The position numbers were made by a program, and so were the translations under genes. A stretch of 64,000 nt of DNA from Mycolicibacterium tusciae (GTDB lineage Bacteria; Actinomycetota; Actinomycetes; Mycobacteriales; Mycobacteriaceae), in contig NZ_MVIM01000020.1 of NCBI RefSeq assembly GCF_002086795.1, positions 1 through 64,000 of the forward strand. The letters are read 5' to 3'. Each line of letters starts with the position of its first letter. Position 1 is the first letter of the stretch. Of the stretch, positions 24,597 through 32,783 are shown piece by piece. The notes under the pieces were generated by a model. The model saw only the letters and a program-made list of their open reading frames with translations. It was not told where the DNA came from and made no database searches.

Positions 24597-25082
24597 ATGT
24601 CCCGACTCGATTATGGTCAGCTGTTTCCCCGGATCGAGGTTCCCGCCGTCGGCGGCGCCACGATCTCCCTGCCCGGCGATCTCGCCGGGTCCTACGGCGT
24701 CATCTTGATCTACCGCGGGTCGTGGTGCCCATACTGCAATGCCCAGCTGGCCGGGTTCTCCCGCGCGCTCGACACGCTCAGTGAACTCAACGTCAAGGTG
24801 ATCGCCTTGTCGGTGGATGATGAGCAGACCTCGGCTGCGCTGGTCGCCAAGCACAAGCTGCGTTTCCCGGTTGGCCATAGCGCCGACGCCGACGCGATCG
24901 CTGCGGCGACGGGTGCCTACGTCAACGACCATCCCCGTTATCTGCAATCGACGGGCTTCGTGCTGGCACCTGATGGGACGGTGCGGCTCGCGGTGTACTC
25001 GAGCGGGGCCATCGGGCGGCTGGTTGCCGACGACGTCATCGGTTTCGTCCGGTACCTGTCCGAGCACCCCGACGCGCGATGA
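24597..25082 (+). CDS. Peroxiredoxin (AhpC/TSA family)
   Basis: A 161-residue thioredoxin-fold peroxidase with active site ILIYRGSWCPYCNAQL (Cys44, Cys47), VIALSVDDEQT and STGFVLAPDGTVRLA. It reduces hydroperoxides in the cytoplasm. Two in-frame ATGs, 24591 and 24597, follow GGAAGG; the second is at correct spacing. It is divergent from its probable repressor (TetR 23876-24505), with two palindromes overlapping the promoter. Its active site is closest to that of the peroxiredoxin-GAF protein (YRGAWCPYCN). Confidence 0.87.
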   Translation: MSRLDYGQLFPRIEVPAVGGATISLPGDLAGSYGVILIYRGSWCPYCNAQLAGFSRALDTLSELNVKVIALSVDDEQTSAALVAKHKLRFPVGHSADADAIAAATGAYVNDHPRYLQSTGFVLAPDGTVRLAVYSSGAIGRLVADDVIGFVRYLSEHPDAR

Positions 25083-25203
25083 GCAACGCCGCACACCGCT
25101 GCAGGCCGCTGCCGTGCCGCCAGACCAGCCCGACGGAACACATGCAGCCGAGCCGCCTGGTGCCCGCCGCCTCTTCCCCGGCCAAGCGGCGCGGGCGGTG
25201 AGG

Positions 25204-25626
25204 ATGTCGAGCCCGATCCCGGCCAGCATCCGGGTGCTTATTGACGGACCGAATTACGCGCACCTGTCCACAGTTTCGGCCGGCGGTCATCCCCGCAATT
25301 GGGTGGTGTGGGTCGCGCGCGAGGACGACAACGTCCTGATCTGCACCCATGCCAAGGCCCCGAAGGCCAAGGACATGCGCCGCGACCCTCGCGTCGGCCT
25401 GTCGATCACCGCGTTCGACAACCCCTACCGGATGGCCGCCCTGCAGGGCAGGGTCATCGCAGTCCGCGACGACGCCGCCTGCCACTACATGGACCCGATC
25501 TCAATCAAATACACCGGCGCCGCCTTCCCGAGCCGCGGCCCCGGACGCGTGTGCTTTGTCATCGCGATCGACAACGCCAACCAGCACACGCTGGACTTCA
25601 CCCACAACCCAACGGAAGCCGGATGA
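25204..25626 (+). CDS. PPOX-class (pyridoxamine 5'-phosphate oxidase-like, F420- or FMN-dependent) protein
   Basis: A 140-residue split-barrel flavin/F420-binding protein: NYAHLSTVSAGGHPRNWVVWV, DNVLICTHAKAPKAKDMRRD, VGLSITAFDNPYRMAALQGR match the family's strands (typically LATVxxDGxPxxxPVWF, and KxxNLRRDPRVxLxV). Members are reductases for F420- or FMN-coupled chemistry on diverse small molecules. The ATG at 25204 follows GGTGAGG. It lies 121 bp after the peroxiredoxin and may share its transcript. Its 3' end carries a sequence repeated before the enoyl-CoA hydratase gene. Confidence 0.78.
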   Translation: MSSPIPASIRVLIDGPNYAHLSTVSAGGHPRNWVVWVAREDDNVLICTHAKAPKAKDMRRDPRVGLSITAFDNPYRMAALQGRVIAVRDDAACHYMDPISIKYTGAAFPSRGPGRVCFVIAIDNANQHTLDFTHNPTEAG

Positions 25627-25630
25627 GCAC
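25593..25630 (+). repeat. Direct repeat copy 1 (second copy at 26494)
   Basis: GGACTTCACCCACAACCC, then a short variable stretch ending in GATGAGCACC. This recurs at 26494-26532 with few differences. Copy 1 spans the end of the PPOX-like gene. Confidence 0.7.
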
Positions 25631-25881
25631 CGCAACCAAAGCAACACATCGGGGCAAGACACATCGAAGTGCGGTGTGGCCCTAGCGGAAAGGGGCCGGG
25701 TCCGAACGTGGTCGACGACGACGACGCGGGCGTGGACCCTCCGGCCCCCCAACGAACTCCCCGCCCGGCACACTACGAGCCGACGAGGCGAGTGAACGCC
25801 CGCCGGCACCGAATTGATCGTCGACGGTGGGCATCTGCTCGCCCGACCTGACCATCGGCCCATCAGTAGAAGGAGATCATC

Positions 25882-26463
25882 ATGGCCCGCACGGCCCCAG
25901 CACGATCCAAGCGCGTCACTGTCGGCGAGCAGTTCCCCACCCTGCTGCTTAGGGGACTCAACGACGAACCCGTACAGATTCCCGACCCCACGGGCGCGCT
26001 AACGCACCTGCAGTTCCGGCGTTTCGCAGGCTGCCCGGTATGCAATCTGCACCTGCGCTCGATCAGCGGACGAATCGAGGAGATCAACACCGCAGGCATC
26101 CGCGAAGTGGTGGTGTTCCACTCCACCGCCGCCGAGCTGCGCAAATACCAAGACGATATGCCCTTTGCGGTGGTCGGCGACCCCGACAAGGATCTCTACC
26201 GCCGATTCGGGGTGGAAGCCTCGACAAAAGCCCTCAGACTCGCGGCCTGGCGCGCGCTGCCCGGCGGATACTGGCACGCCATCAAGACCGCGATCGCCAA
26301 ACGCCGCTCACCACTGCCCGCCTCACCGACCAACGGCAACCTCGGACTGCCCGCCGATCTGCTCATCGGGCCCGATGGACGAATCCTCGCCGCCAAGTAC
26401 GGCAGCCACGCCTACGACCAATGGACGGTGGACGAAATACTCGCCACCGCACGCCAACAGTGA
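25882..26463 (+). CDS. Peroxiredoxin-like (AhpC/TSA_2, PRXL2-type) protein
   Basis: A 193-residue paralogue of the protein at 10545-11108. The active site is FRRFAGCPVCNLHL (Cys51, Cys54), then REVVVFHSTAAELRKYQDD, FAVVGDPDKDLYRRFGV and LGLPADLLIGPDG, with a similar end (SHAYDQWTVDEIL versus IHAYDQWSVDELL). It probably reduces peroxides or related oxidants. The ATG follows GAAGGAG. It sits between the two copies of a direct repeat, suggesting that it arrived as an inserted cassette. The 255-bp upstream region has no TGTAC/TGGAC palindrome, unlike the other peroxiredoxins here. Confidence 0.82.
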   Translation: MARTAPARSKRVTVGEQFPTLLLRGLNDEPVQIPDPTGALTHLQFRRFAGCPVCNLHLRSISGRIEEINTAGIREVVVFHSTAAELRKYQDDMPFAVVGDPDKDLYRRFGVEASTKALRLAAWRALPGGYWHAIKTAIAKRRSPLPASPTNGNLGLPADLLIGPDGRILAAKYGSHAYDQWTVDEILATARQQ

Positions 26464-26493
26464 TCGCCATCAACAACGCCCACCGGGCGCGCA

Positions 26494-26532
26494 GGACTTC
26501 ACCCACAACCCCAAGGAAACGCGATGAGCACC
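26494..26532 (+). repeat. Direct repeat copy 2
   Basis: GGACTTCACCCACAACCCC, then AAGGAAACGCGATGAGCACC, nearly identical to 25593-25630. This copy supplies the ribosome binding site (AAGGAAA) and start codon of the enoyl-CoA hydratase homologue. Confidence 0.7.
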
Positions 26533-27390
26533 CAAGCCGACACTTCGCCACGCTTCAGCGTCACACGCACCACCCCTGCACTGTGGCGGGTCACGTTCGA
26601 CAACCCGCCCATCAACCTCGTCGACCCGCTGATGGTCGTCGAACTTCACCAACTCCTCACCGAAATCGAACAAGACCACCACGTTGCCGTCATCGTGTTC
26701 GAAAGCGCCAACCCCGACTTCTTCCTTAACCACGTTGACGTCGCAGCCGACCCCTCACCACTCACGGCGCTGCCCACCGCGCCCTCGCCGTTTCATCACT
26801 GGACCAATCTGCTGATCCGGATCAGCAAATTGCCAGCCGTGACGATCAGCGCCATCCGCGGCCGAGCGCGTGCCGCCGGCAGCGAGCTAGCGCTGGCCAC
26901 CGACATCCGCTTCGCCAGCCGCGAACGGGCGATCCTCGGACAATTCGAAGTCGGCTTCGCCGCCATCCCAGGCGGTGGTCCATCCAGCCGGCTACCCACG
27001 ATAGTCGGCCGCGGACGGGCCCTGGAGATCCTCCTCGGCGGCCACGATTTCACCGGTGAGCTGGCCGAGCGCTACGGATACGTCAACAGGGCCATCCCCG
27101 ATGCCGAATTCGACGCATTCGTCGACGCATTCGCACATCGGGTGTCACGCTTCGACCTGCTCGCCCTCGCCGACATCAAACGGTTCGTGAACAACGCGTC
27201 ACTACCTGCCGACGCGACCCTGCTCTCCGAAATGGACACACTCATCGGGGCCTTTGCGCGCCCCGCCGCCGCATCGATCATCGCCCAAGCACTCAAAGAC
27301 GGCTTCCAACAGCCCGGCCCACTCGAGCTCACACTCGGCGACTACATCAACGACGTCCGCGCCGCGCCGGGCACACTGCCAACCCGGTGA
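26524..27390 (+). CDS. Enoyl-CoA hydratase/isomerase family protein
   Basis: A 288-residue crotonase-fold protein. Visible elements are WRVTFDNPPINLVDPLMV at the N-terminus, ISKLPAVTISAIRGRARAAG as the CoA-binding/oxyanion helix region, SELALATDIRFASRERAILG, QFEVGFAAIPGGGPSSRLP and GRALEILLGGHDFTGELAE. The oxyanion-hole Gly appears as AAGSE and the second acidic position as FEVG, so hydratase activity is plausible but not certain; many such proteins act on non-fatty-acyl substrates. The ATG at 26524 follows AAGGAAACGCG. It closes the gene run that starts at 24597. Confidence 0.82.
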   Translation: MSTQADTSPRFSVTRTTPALWRVTFDNPPINLVDPLMVVELHQLLTEIEQDHHVAVIVFESANPDFFLNHVDVAADPSPLTALPTAPSPFHHWTNLLIRISKLPAVTISAIRGRARAAGSELALATDIRFASRERAILGQFEVGFAAIPGGGPSSRLPTIVGRGRALEILLGGHDFTGELAERYGYVNRAIPDAEFDAFVDAFAHRVSRFDLLALADIKRFVNNASLPADATLLSEMDTLIGAFARPAAASIIAQALKDGFQQPGPLELTLGDYINDVRAAPGTLPTR

Positions 27391-27548
27391 CCTGTAAGCT
27401 CCCAGCGGAGATCGAGCATCGCGGCGGGCAGCTTGGGGCTGAGGGTGAAGTCGAAGTCTTCGAAGGTGTTGTGCTGTTCGAAGCGAGCGCGACCGACTCG
27501 CCGTGCCAGGGCCGCGGTCATAGGACTCGGGTGCAAAGGTTTAATCAA
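27391..27548 (-). pseudogene. Probable IS21-family IstB helper remnant
   Basis: A minus-strand fragment reads ARRVGRARFEQHNTFEDFDF then LSPKLPAAMLDLRWELTG. It resembles the region of IS21-type IstB ATPases just before Walker A (pattern RxARFxxxxTxExFDFxxxPxL). No Walker A, no IstA gene and no terminal repeats are present, so this is only a scar of a former insertion sequence at the boundary between the two gene clusters. Confidence 0.45.
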
Positions 27549-27581
27549 TAGTGGAGTACGAAAAGGAGCCGTGACGAGGAG

Positions 27582-28334
27582 CTATGTGACGGCGAGGCCG
27601 CCGTCCACGGCGAGAACTTGACCGGTGACCCAGTCCGAACCGGGATCGGTCAGCTTGATGATCCAGGCTGCGACGTCGTCGGGGACGCCGCGCCGCCCCA
27701 GCGGAATGGTTGCCGTCTCCAGGGCTTTGACTTCCTTTATCGCGTCCTCGCTGAGTCCCATCCTTTCCTTTAGAAATGCCGTTTCGACAGGCCCCGATGC
27801 GATCGCATTCACCCGGATGCCTGTGGAGGCCAGTTCAAGCGCCCAGCAGCGCGTGAGATGCTCGACCGCGGCTTTACTTGCCGCATAGTGAGACAAGCCA
27901 GCAGCAGGTTTCGACCCGTATGTACTGGACACATTGATGATGCTGCCGTGTGATCGGGCCAGATGCGGAAGGGCCGCCTTAGCCATGAGAGTAGGGCCGA
28001 TCACGTTGATTCGGAATGTGTTGAATATTGCTTCGATCGAAACGTCGGCGAGCGCGGCGAGGACGCCCGCTCCGGCGTTGTTCACGATGACGTCTAGGCG
28101 CCCCCACCGCGCCATCGCGAAATCGATGGTCCGATAAACGTCGTCAGCATCGCCAGCATCGGCGACGAGCCCCACGATGGCTCGGTCATCGCGTGCGATG
28201 TCGTCGAGTCTGTCCTGTCGGCGGCCGGTGATAAGAACGTTGGCCCCCTGGGCGGCGTATAGTTTAGCAGCGGCGAGACCGATGCCCGCGGCGCCACCCG
28301 TGATGATCACAGTCTTCTCGGAGAATTTCGGCAT
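27582..28334 (-). CDS. Classical short-chain dehydrogenase/reductase (FabG-like)
   Basis: A 250-residue SDR with TGGAAGIG (12-19), NNAG (85-88), the catalytic Ser in INVSSTYG (136/137), Tyr150 and Lys154 (SHYAASK), and C-terminal VTGQVLAVDGGLAV. It reduces or oxidises a carbonyl/alcohol with NAD(P)H in the cytoplasm; the substrate is unknown. The start has GGGAAAG upstream. A perfect 12-bp palindrome ACTTTCGAAAGT lies 14 bp before the ATG and may be its operator. It is flanked on both sides by gene remnants. Confidence 0.88.
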   Translation of the reverse strand: MPKFSEKTVIITGGAAGIGLAAAKLYAAQGANVLITGRRQDRLDDIARDDRAIVGLVADAGDADDVYRTIDFAMARWGRLDVIVNNAGAGVLAALADVSIEAIFNTFRINVIGPTLMAKAALPHLARSHGSIINVSSTYGSKPAAGLSHYAASKAAVEHLTRCWALELASTGIRVNAIASGPVETAFLKERMGLSEDAIKEVKALETATIPLGRRGVPDDVAAWIIKLTDPGSDWVTGQVLAVDGGLAVT

Positions 28335-28336
28335 AA

Positions 28337-28359
28337 TACTTTCCCATACTTTCGAAAGT
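28337..28359. promoter_or_regulatory. Palindrome upstream of SDR
   Basis: ACTTTCGAAAGT (28348-28359) is a perfect 12-bp palindrome. ATACTTTC also occurs as a direct repeat at 28337 and 28346. It sits at the promoter of the SDR and is unrelated to the 16-bp palindromes elsewhere. Confidence 0.45.
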
Positions 28360-28517
28360 GCAAGTCCAACAACAGACCAAGCGCTGACCCCATGGTCGCG
28401 ACCCGCGCGGTCGACGAGGTGATGAATGATTCAGTGACCGCAACGTTCTCGCCAGGGGTCGGCACATGCCTAACCGACCATCGGTTCCTCCATTCCGCAC
28501 CGTCGACGGATCACGCA

Positions 28518-28964
28518 TTAAGTCGAGCGTCCATGGCTCGAGATATCTGATCGACATCGAGTTCCCCGGGTTGGGAAGGATCCTGGTGGTTCATGCTCCT
28601 CCATGACGATGTTGCGGAGCTCGCTTTCCTTCTTCTTGGTGTGCTCACGCAACGGGAACGCGGTGTTGTCATACAGGCTCATCGAACCGAACAGCGCGCC
28701 GTCCTGGAACATGACGCCGAACAGTGTGCGGATGTCGTAGAGCTCCTTGGCCGAGCACTCGATGATGTTGGTGCCGTCGACGATGATCTTGCCGCGCTCG
28801 GGGCGCAGCAGACCGATCAAAGACTTCAAGTACACCGATTTACCGGTACCCGAGCCCAGCAGGACGCTGACCTCACCGGCGGGGATCTCCATCGTGACGT
28901 CTTCCCAAATTCGCTGGGCCCCAAACGACTTCGTCAACCCCTCAACCGAAACATCAATACCCAC
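28518..28964 (-). pseudogene. mkl: Truncated Mce-associated ABC ATPase (Mkl/MceG)
   Basis: The first ~123 residues match Mkl/MceG, the ATPase that energises Mce lipid importers: MGIDVSVEGLTKSFGAQRIW, EVSVLLGSGTGKSVYLKSLI, IRTLFGVMFQDGALFGSMSL, KKKESELRNIVMEE. The gene then runs into unrelated sequence and stops, lacking the ABC signature, Walker B and half of the usual ~350 residues. In addition the Walker A reads LLGSGTGKS where family members have LLGPSGTGKS, so one residue is missing. It is non-functional. It lies next to, but on the opposite strand from, the mce remnant. Confidence 0.85.
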
Positions 28965-29313
28965 CGGACATCCCTTCGTGCATGGCGCCTATCCTCAACC
29001 GCCTTACCACCAGTTGCCTTGTGTGCTCACCCGTGAGCCACATCGGCGATGCCGATGGTGTCGCCGATCCGGGGACGACCACCGGCATATGTGGCTCTTC
29101 CTGAGTCAGATCCACGTCGTCCTCCAGTTCCGGAACGATTGGTATGAACTGGCACAAGAACGTCGCCGCCAACGAACACGGATTATCGGTGTCGGCGCGT
29201 GCCGTAGACGGCGCCGCGCATGTGAGAATCGTGGCGAGCGCACCTGCGGTAGTGGCGGCCGGAGTTCGTCCGCGCCGGAGTACTTGGGCCGCCCGGTTGC
29301 GATCGATGGTCAT
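28954..29313 (-). CDS. Secreted protein, probably truncated
   Basis: A 119-residue open frame. The start has an export signal-like N-terminus (TPAATTAGALATILTCAAPS, cleavage near TARA), then DNPCSLAATFLCQFIPIVPE and LEDDVDLTQEEPHMP. That core resembles a group of short exported mycobacterial proteins (DPCxLAxxFLCxxxPxxPDLDxDVDLT). The last ~45 residues (WLTGEHTRQLVVRRLRIG...) look out of frame and overlap the start of the mkl remnant, so the 3' end is probably damaged. Its start overlaps the stop of the Ag85-like remnant (ATGA), suggesting an original operon. Confidence 0.55.
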   Translation of the reverse strand: MTIDRNRAAQVLRRGRTPAATTAGALATILTCAAPSTARADTDNPCSLAATFLCQFIPIVPELEDDVDLTQEEPHMPVVVPGSATPSASPMWLTGEHTRQLVVRRLRIGAMHEGMSGGY

Positions 29314-29639
29314 CGGATGGTAGCGGTCATGTCGGGGGCCATGGCTGCCAGCTGGGGAGCCCAGCTGTTCCAGTCGTGTTGCCCACCCTGGGCAATGTCA
29401 AAGTGCCCGTTGCGTCCGCCTGCGCTGCGGTAGTGGTTATAAAAGGATCGATTCGAGCCCTGCGCCTGATCGCAATGGCCGATCATCGCCGCCGGATCAC
29501 TGCATGTCAGAGTGGATGGGCTGTAGACCCACAACCGGGTGTCATTGTCGACAAGCAGCGGTACGTGCACGTCAGGGTCATGCCACTTCCAACGACCTAA
29601 CTGCGCGGCCCCCCACATGGCCTGGTGTTGGACGTCTCG
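29310..29639 (-). pseudogene. 3' fragment of an antigen-85-like mycolyltransferase/esterase
   Basis: About 105 residues match the C-terminal third of Ag85-like secreted esterases: WGAAQLGRWKWHDPDVHVPL, NDTRLWVYSPSTLTCSDPAA, SFYNHYRSAGGRNGHFD and GQHDWNSWAPQLAAM with the catalytic His (HDW, compare HSWEYWGAQL). The signal peptide, nucleophile Ser and acid are missing. An in-frame stop at 29640-29642 marks the break, where sequence switches to the mceC fragment on the other strand. It cannot be catalytic. Confidence 0.75.
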
Positions 29640-29646
29640 TCAGGTG

Positions 29647-30288
29647 ATGACGGTGGAGGGGTTTCTCGTCACTTGTGCTGAGGATGTGGTGGGAGAGGGG
29701 GCGACCCTCAAACCCGCGTTGGACAAACTCAACGGCGTACTGGCGACGCTGGACAACCGAAAAGCTGAGATCCAGCAGTCGATCAAGGGACTGAACTCCT
29801 ATGCGATGAGTTTCGGCGAGGTGTTGTCCGGGGGGCCCTTCTTCAAGGCCTACATCGCCAATCTCATTCCAGGCCAATTCATTCAGCCATTTGTCGACTC
29901 CGCATTCTCCGACCTCGGGTTGGACCCCAACGTCCTGCTGCCGTCGCAACGCACCGACCCGCAGACGGGTCAGCCGGGAACCCCGGCTCTTCCGGCGCCC
30001 TACCCGCGCACCGGGCAGGCTGGCGAACCGCGGATGACGCTGCCCGACGCGATCACCGGAAACCCCGGCGACCAGGCATGTGGTCCGCCCGCAATTGCGC
30101 TACCTGGTCCCGGCTGCTATCCCTACCGGGAGCCGTCACCCGCGCCTGCGCCTGGCGGTCCACCTCCCGGTCCACCGGCGAAGCAGGTACCCGATCCCAA
30201 CGCATCAACGCCGCCGACGCCAAGCCCGGTGTTCGTACCCGCACCCGGCGAACCGACGGCCTCCAGTGAGGCGGGCAATGATCAATAA
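29647..30288 (+). pseudogene. mceC: 5'-truncated mceC
   Basis: The C-terminal ~200 residues of an MceC protein: GATLKPALDKLNGVLATLDN, SIKGLNSYAMSFGEVLSGGP, FFKAYIANLIPGQFIQPFVD, FSDLGLDPNVLLPSQRTDP, then a Pro-rich tail ending AGNDQ. The N-terminal membrane anchor and MCE domain are missing; homology begins at ~29690. An ATG at 29647 could start a short protein but with a non-Mce leader. It overlaps mceD by 11 bases, the normal operon arrangement, so the 5' deletion also removed yrbE and mceA-B. Confidence 0.85.
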
Positions 30289-31621
30289 CCGCAGAGTCAA
30301 GGCAGCGCTGACGGCGGCGCTGGTCGTCCTCGTCGTGGTCGGGGGATACGTTGTCGTGCAATTCATTCGAGCTTCGAATCGCACGCATGTCGTTGCCTAT
30401 TTCGACAACAGCAACGGCATCTTCCCCGGTGACGATGTCCGCATCCGTGGTGTCAACGTCGGCAAGATCGACAAGATCGAGCCAGAACCCACCCGGGTGA
30501 AAATCAGCTTCTGGCTGGACAGCGAGTACGCGGTTCCCGCCGACGCCAAGGCCGTGATCGTATCGCCGACGTTGGTGACCGCACGTGCCGTCCAACTCAC
30601 CCCGCCCTACACCGGCGGCGCCACCCTGCAGAACGACGCGGTCATCCCCCAGGAGCGCACCGCGGTTCCGGTGGAATGGGACGACGTCCGCGTTCAGCTT
30701 GAACGCCTCACCCAGGCGTTGCAGCCCACCGAGCCTGGCGGCAGCAGCACCTTGGGAGCGTTGGTTCACACCGCCGCGGACAATCTCCGCGGTCAGGGCC
30801 CAGCGATCCGGGACGCGGTCATCAAACTGTCCCAGGCACTTTCGGCGCTCGGCGATCACAGCGGCGACATCTTCACCAGCGTCAAGAACATCGCAACGCT
30901 GGTGACCGCGCTGAAGGACAGCGCCGGACTGCTCGAGACCCTCAACGGAAACCTCGCTTCGGTCACCGGACTGCTCGCGGACGAGCCCGGCGAGGTCGCC
31001 GGCGCCGTCAAAGACCTCAATGATGTGGTCGGCAAGGTCAGCAGTTTCGTTGCAGACAACCGCGAAGCGCTGGGCACCACCTCCGACAAACTCGCATCGG
31101 TTTCGACTGCTCTGAACGAGAGCCTGGACGACATCAAACAGCTCCTGCATATCCTGCCGACGACGGCGGCCAACGCCGCCAACCTCTATCAGCCCGCACA
31201 AGGCAGCCTCACCGGCATCGCCGCGGTCAACAACTTCGCCGACCCCATCAATTTCCTGTGCGGCGCCATTCAGGCGGCATCACGCCTGGGTGCCGAACAG
31301 TCGGCGAAGCTGTGCGTGCAGTACCTGGCGCCGATCGTGAAAAACCGCCAGTACAACTTCCCGCCGCTTGGCTTCAACCCGTTCGTCGGCGCCACGGCAC
31401 GCCCGAACGAGATCTCCTACAGCGAGGACTGGATGCGCCCGGATTACGTTCCGCCGCAACCGGCTCCAGCTGCGCCGCCCGCCCCACCCGGCCCCCCGTT
31501 GGCCGCCGAACAGGCAGCACCCACAGATGCGGCGGCCATAGTCGGCGGGCCGGCGCCGCAGACCACCGACCCGGCAGCCGGGCTGGCGGGAATGATGCTG
31601 CCTGCGGGGACGGGGTCATGA
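30278..31621 (+). CDS. mceD: Mce family protein MceD
   Basis: A 447-residue MCE-domain protein. An N-terminal membrane anchor (ALTAALVVLVVVGGYVVVQF) is followed by the MCE fold (THVVAYFDNSNGIFPGDDVR, IRGVNVGKIDKIEPEP, VSPTLVTARAVQLTPPYTGG). A long helical region then continues (KLSQALSALGDHSGDIFTSV, ADNREALGTTSDKL) before a Pro/Ala-rich tail. In intact operons six Mce proteins form a periplasmic lipid-conducting channel with YrbE permeases. ATG 30278 lies inside the end of mceC, and the stop overlaps mceE (ATGA). Without mceA-C and yrbE here, function would need partners from elsewhere. Confidence 0.92.
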   Translation: MINNRRVKAALTAALVVLVVVGGYVVVQFIRASNRTHVVAYFDNSNGIFPGDDVRIRGVNVGKIDKIEPEPTRVKISFWLDSEYAVPADAKAVIVSPTLVTARAVQLTPPYTGGATLQNDAVIPQERTAVPVEWDDVRVQLERLTQALQPTEPGGSSTLGALVHTAADNLRGQGPAIRDAVIKLSQALSALGDHSGDIFTSVKNIATLVTALKDSAGLLETLNGNLASVTGLLADEPGEVAGAVKDLNDVVGKVSSFVADNREALGTTSDKLASVSTALNESLDDIKQLLHILPTTAANAANLYQPAQGSLTGIAAVNNFADPINFLCGAIQAASRLGAEQSAKLCVQYLAPIVKNRQYNFPPLGFNPFVGATARPNEISYSEDWMRPDYVPPQPAPAAPPAPPGPPLAAEQAAPTDAAAIVGGPAPQTTDPAAGLAGMMLPAGTGS

Positions 31622-32781
31622 CGATGCGCAGCTGGCGACGGATACCGGCCGCTGTCCTGACGTGCATCCTGGCGGCCACCGCGGTCGCAGGCTGTGGGTG
31701 GCGAGGGCTGAATTCCCTGCCACTCCCCGGAACCGAAGGCGGTGGGCCCGGGGCTTACACCATCCAGGCGCAGATGCCTGATGTGAACAACATCCAGCCC
31801 AATTCACGCGTGCGCGTCGGTGACGTCACGGTGGGCACAGTCACCAAAATCGAGCGCCAGGATTGGCACGCGCTGGTGACCATGAAGCTCAACGGCGATG
31901 TCACGCTACCCGCCAATTCGACAGTGACACTGGGCCAGACGGCATTGCTGGGATCGCTGCACATCGAGCTGGCGCCGCCGACCGACGAAGCGCCTGAGGG
32001 CAGGCTTCATCAGGGCTCGCTGATACCGCTGTCATCGGGAAAGGCCTACCCATCGACCGAGCAGACACTGGCGACCGCCTCGTTGCTGCTCAATGGCGGA
32101 GGTATCGCCAAGGTACAGGACATCACCACCGCGCTGAGCACCGCGTTATCCGGGCGGGAGGGAGACCTCCGCAGCCTGATGGATCAGTTGAACACATTCG
32201 TCACCCGGGTCAACGATCAAACCGGCGACATCATCGCGGCCAGCGACAGTCTCAACCGCCTGCTGGGCCAATTCGCCGAGCAGAAGCCGGTTCTCGACAA
32301 GGGCCTTGACACAATCCCCGACGCCCTGGCGGTGGTCAATCGAGAACGGGAGAATCTCATCGACGCGGTCGACCAGTTGGGCAAATTCAGCGCGCTGGCT
32401 GCCGATTCGGTCAACAAGACCAAAGCACCGTTGGTCCAGGAACTCAAAGACCTTGGGCCGGTGCTGGAATCACTGGCCAACGCCGGCCCGGCGCTGACAC
32501 ATGCGTTGGACCTGATACCCACGTTCCCGTTCCCGAAATCCACCTTGACCAAGTGGTTCCGCGGCGACTACGCCAACGTGAGTCTGGTCGTCGACCTGAC
32601 GCTGAGCCGGATCGACAGCTCCATCTTCACCGGAACCAGATGGGAATGCGATCTGACATGGCTGGAGATGCAGTGGGGCCGAACCATTGGCCAGCTGCCC
32701 AGTCCGTGCACCAACAGTGCGCCGCCCAACGGCGCCGGTAACCCCCTACTGGCGCCCTACCGCTACAACCAGGGACCGTAA
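31618..32781 (+). CDS. mceE: Mce family lipoprotein MceE (LprK-type)
   Basis: A 387-residue lipoprotein. The signal peptide ends ATAVAGC with lipidated Cys26. The MCE domain follows (YTIQAQMPDVNNIQPNSRVR, VGDVTVGTVTKIERQDWHAL, STVTLGQTALLGSLHIELAP), then the helical tail with FVTRVNDQTGDIIAASDSLN. In Mce operons the fifth Mce protein is normally the lipoprotein, consistent with this order. The start overlaps the mceD stop by four bases and mceF begins two bases after the stop. Confidence 0.92.
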   Translation: MTMRSWRRIPAAVLTCILAATAVAGCGWRGLNSLPLPGTEGGGPGAYTIQAQMPDVNNIQPNSRVRVGDVTVGTVTKIERQDWHALVTMKLNGDVTLPANSTVTLGQTALLGSLHIELAPPTDEAPEGRLHQGSLIPLSSGKAYPSTEQTLATASLLLNGGGIAKVQDITTALSTALSGREGDLRSLMDQLNTFVTRVNDQTGDIIAASDSLNRLLGQFAEQKPVLDKGLDTIPDALAVVNRERENLIDAVDQLGKFSALAADSVNKTKAPLVQELKDLGPVLESLANAGPALTHALDLIPTFPFPKSTLTKWFRGDYANVSLVVDLTLSRIDSSIFTGTRWECDLTWLEMQWGRTIGQLPSPCTNSAPPNGAGNPLLAPYRYNQGP

Positions 32782-32783
32782 CC

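Noticed and set aside
30053..31201. 382-residue minus-strand frame opposite mceD
   Set aside because: Gly/Arg/Val-rich antisense of a clear MceD gene.
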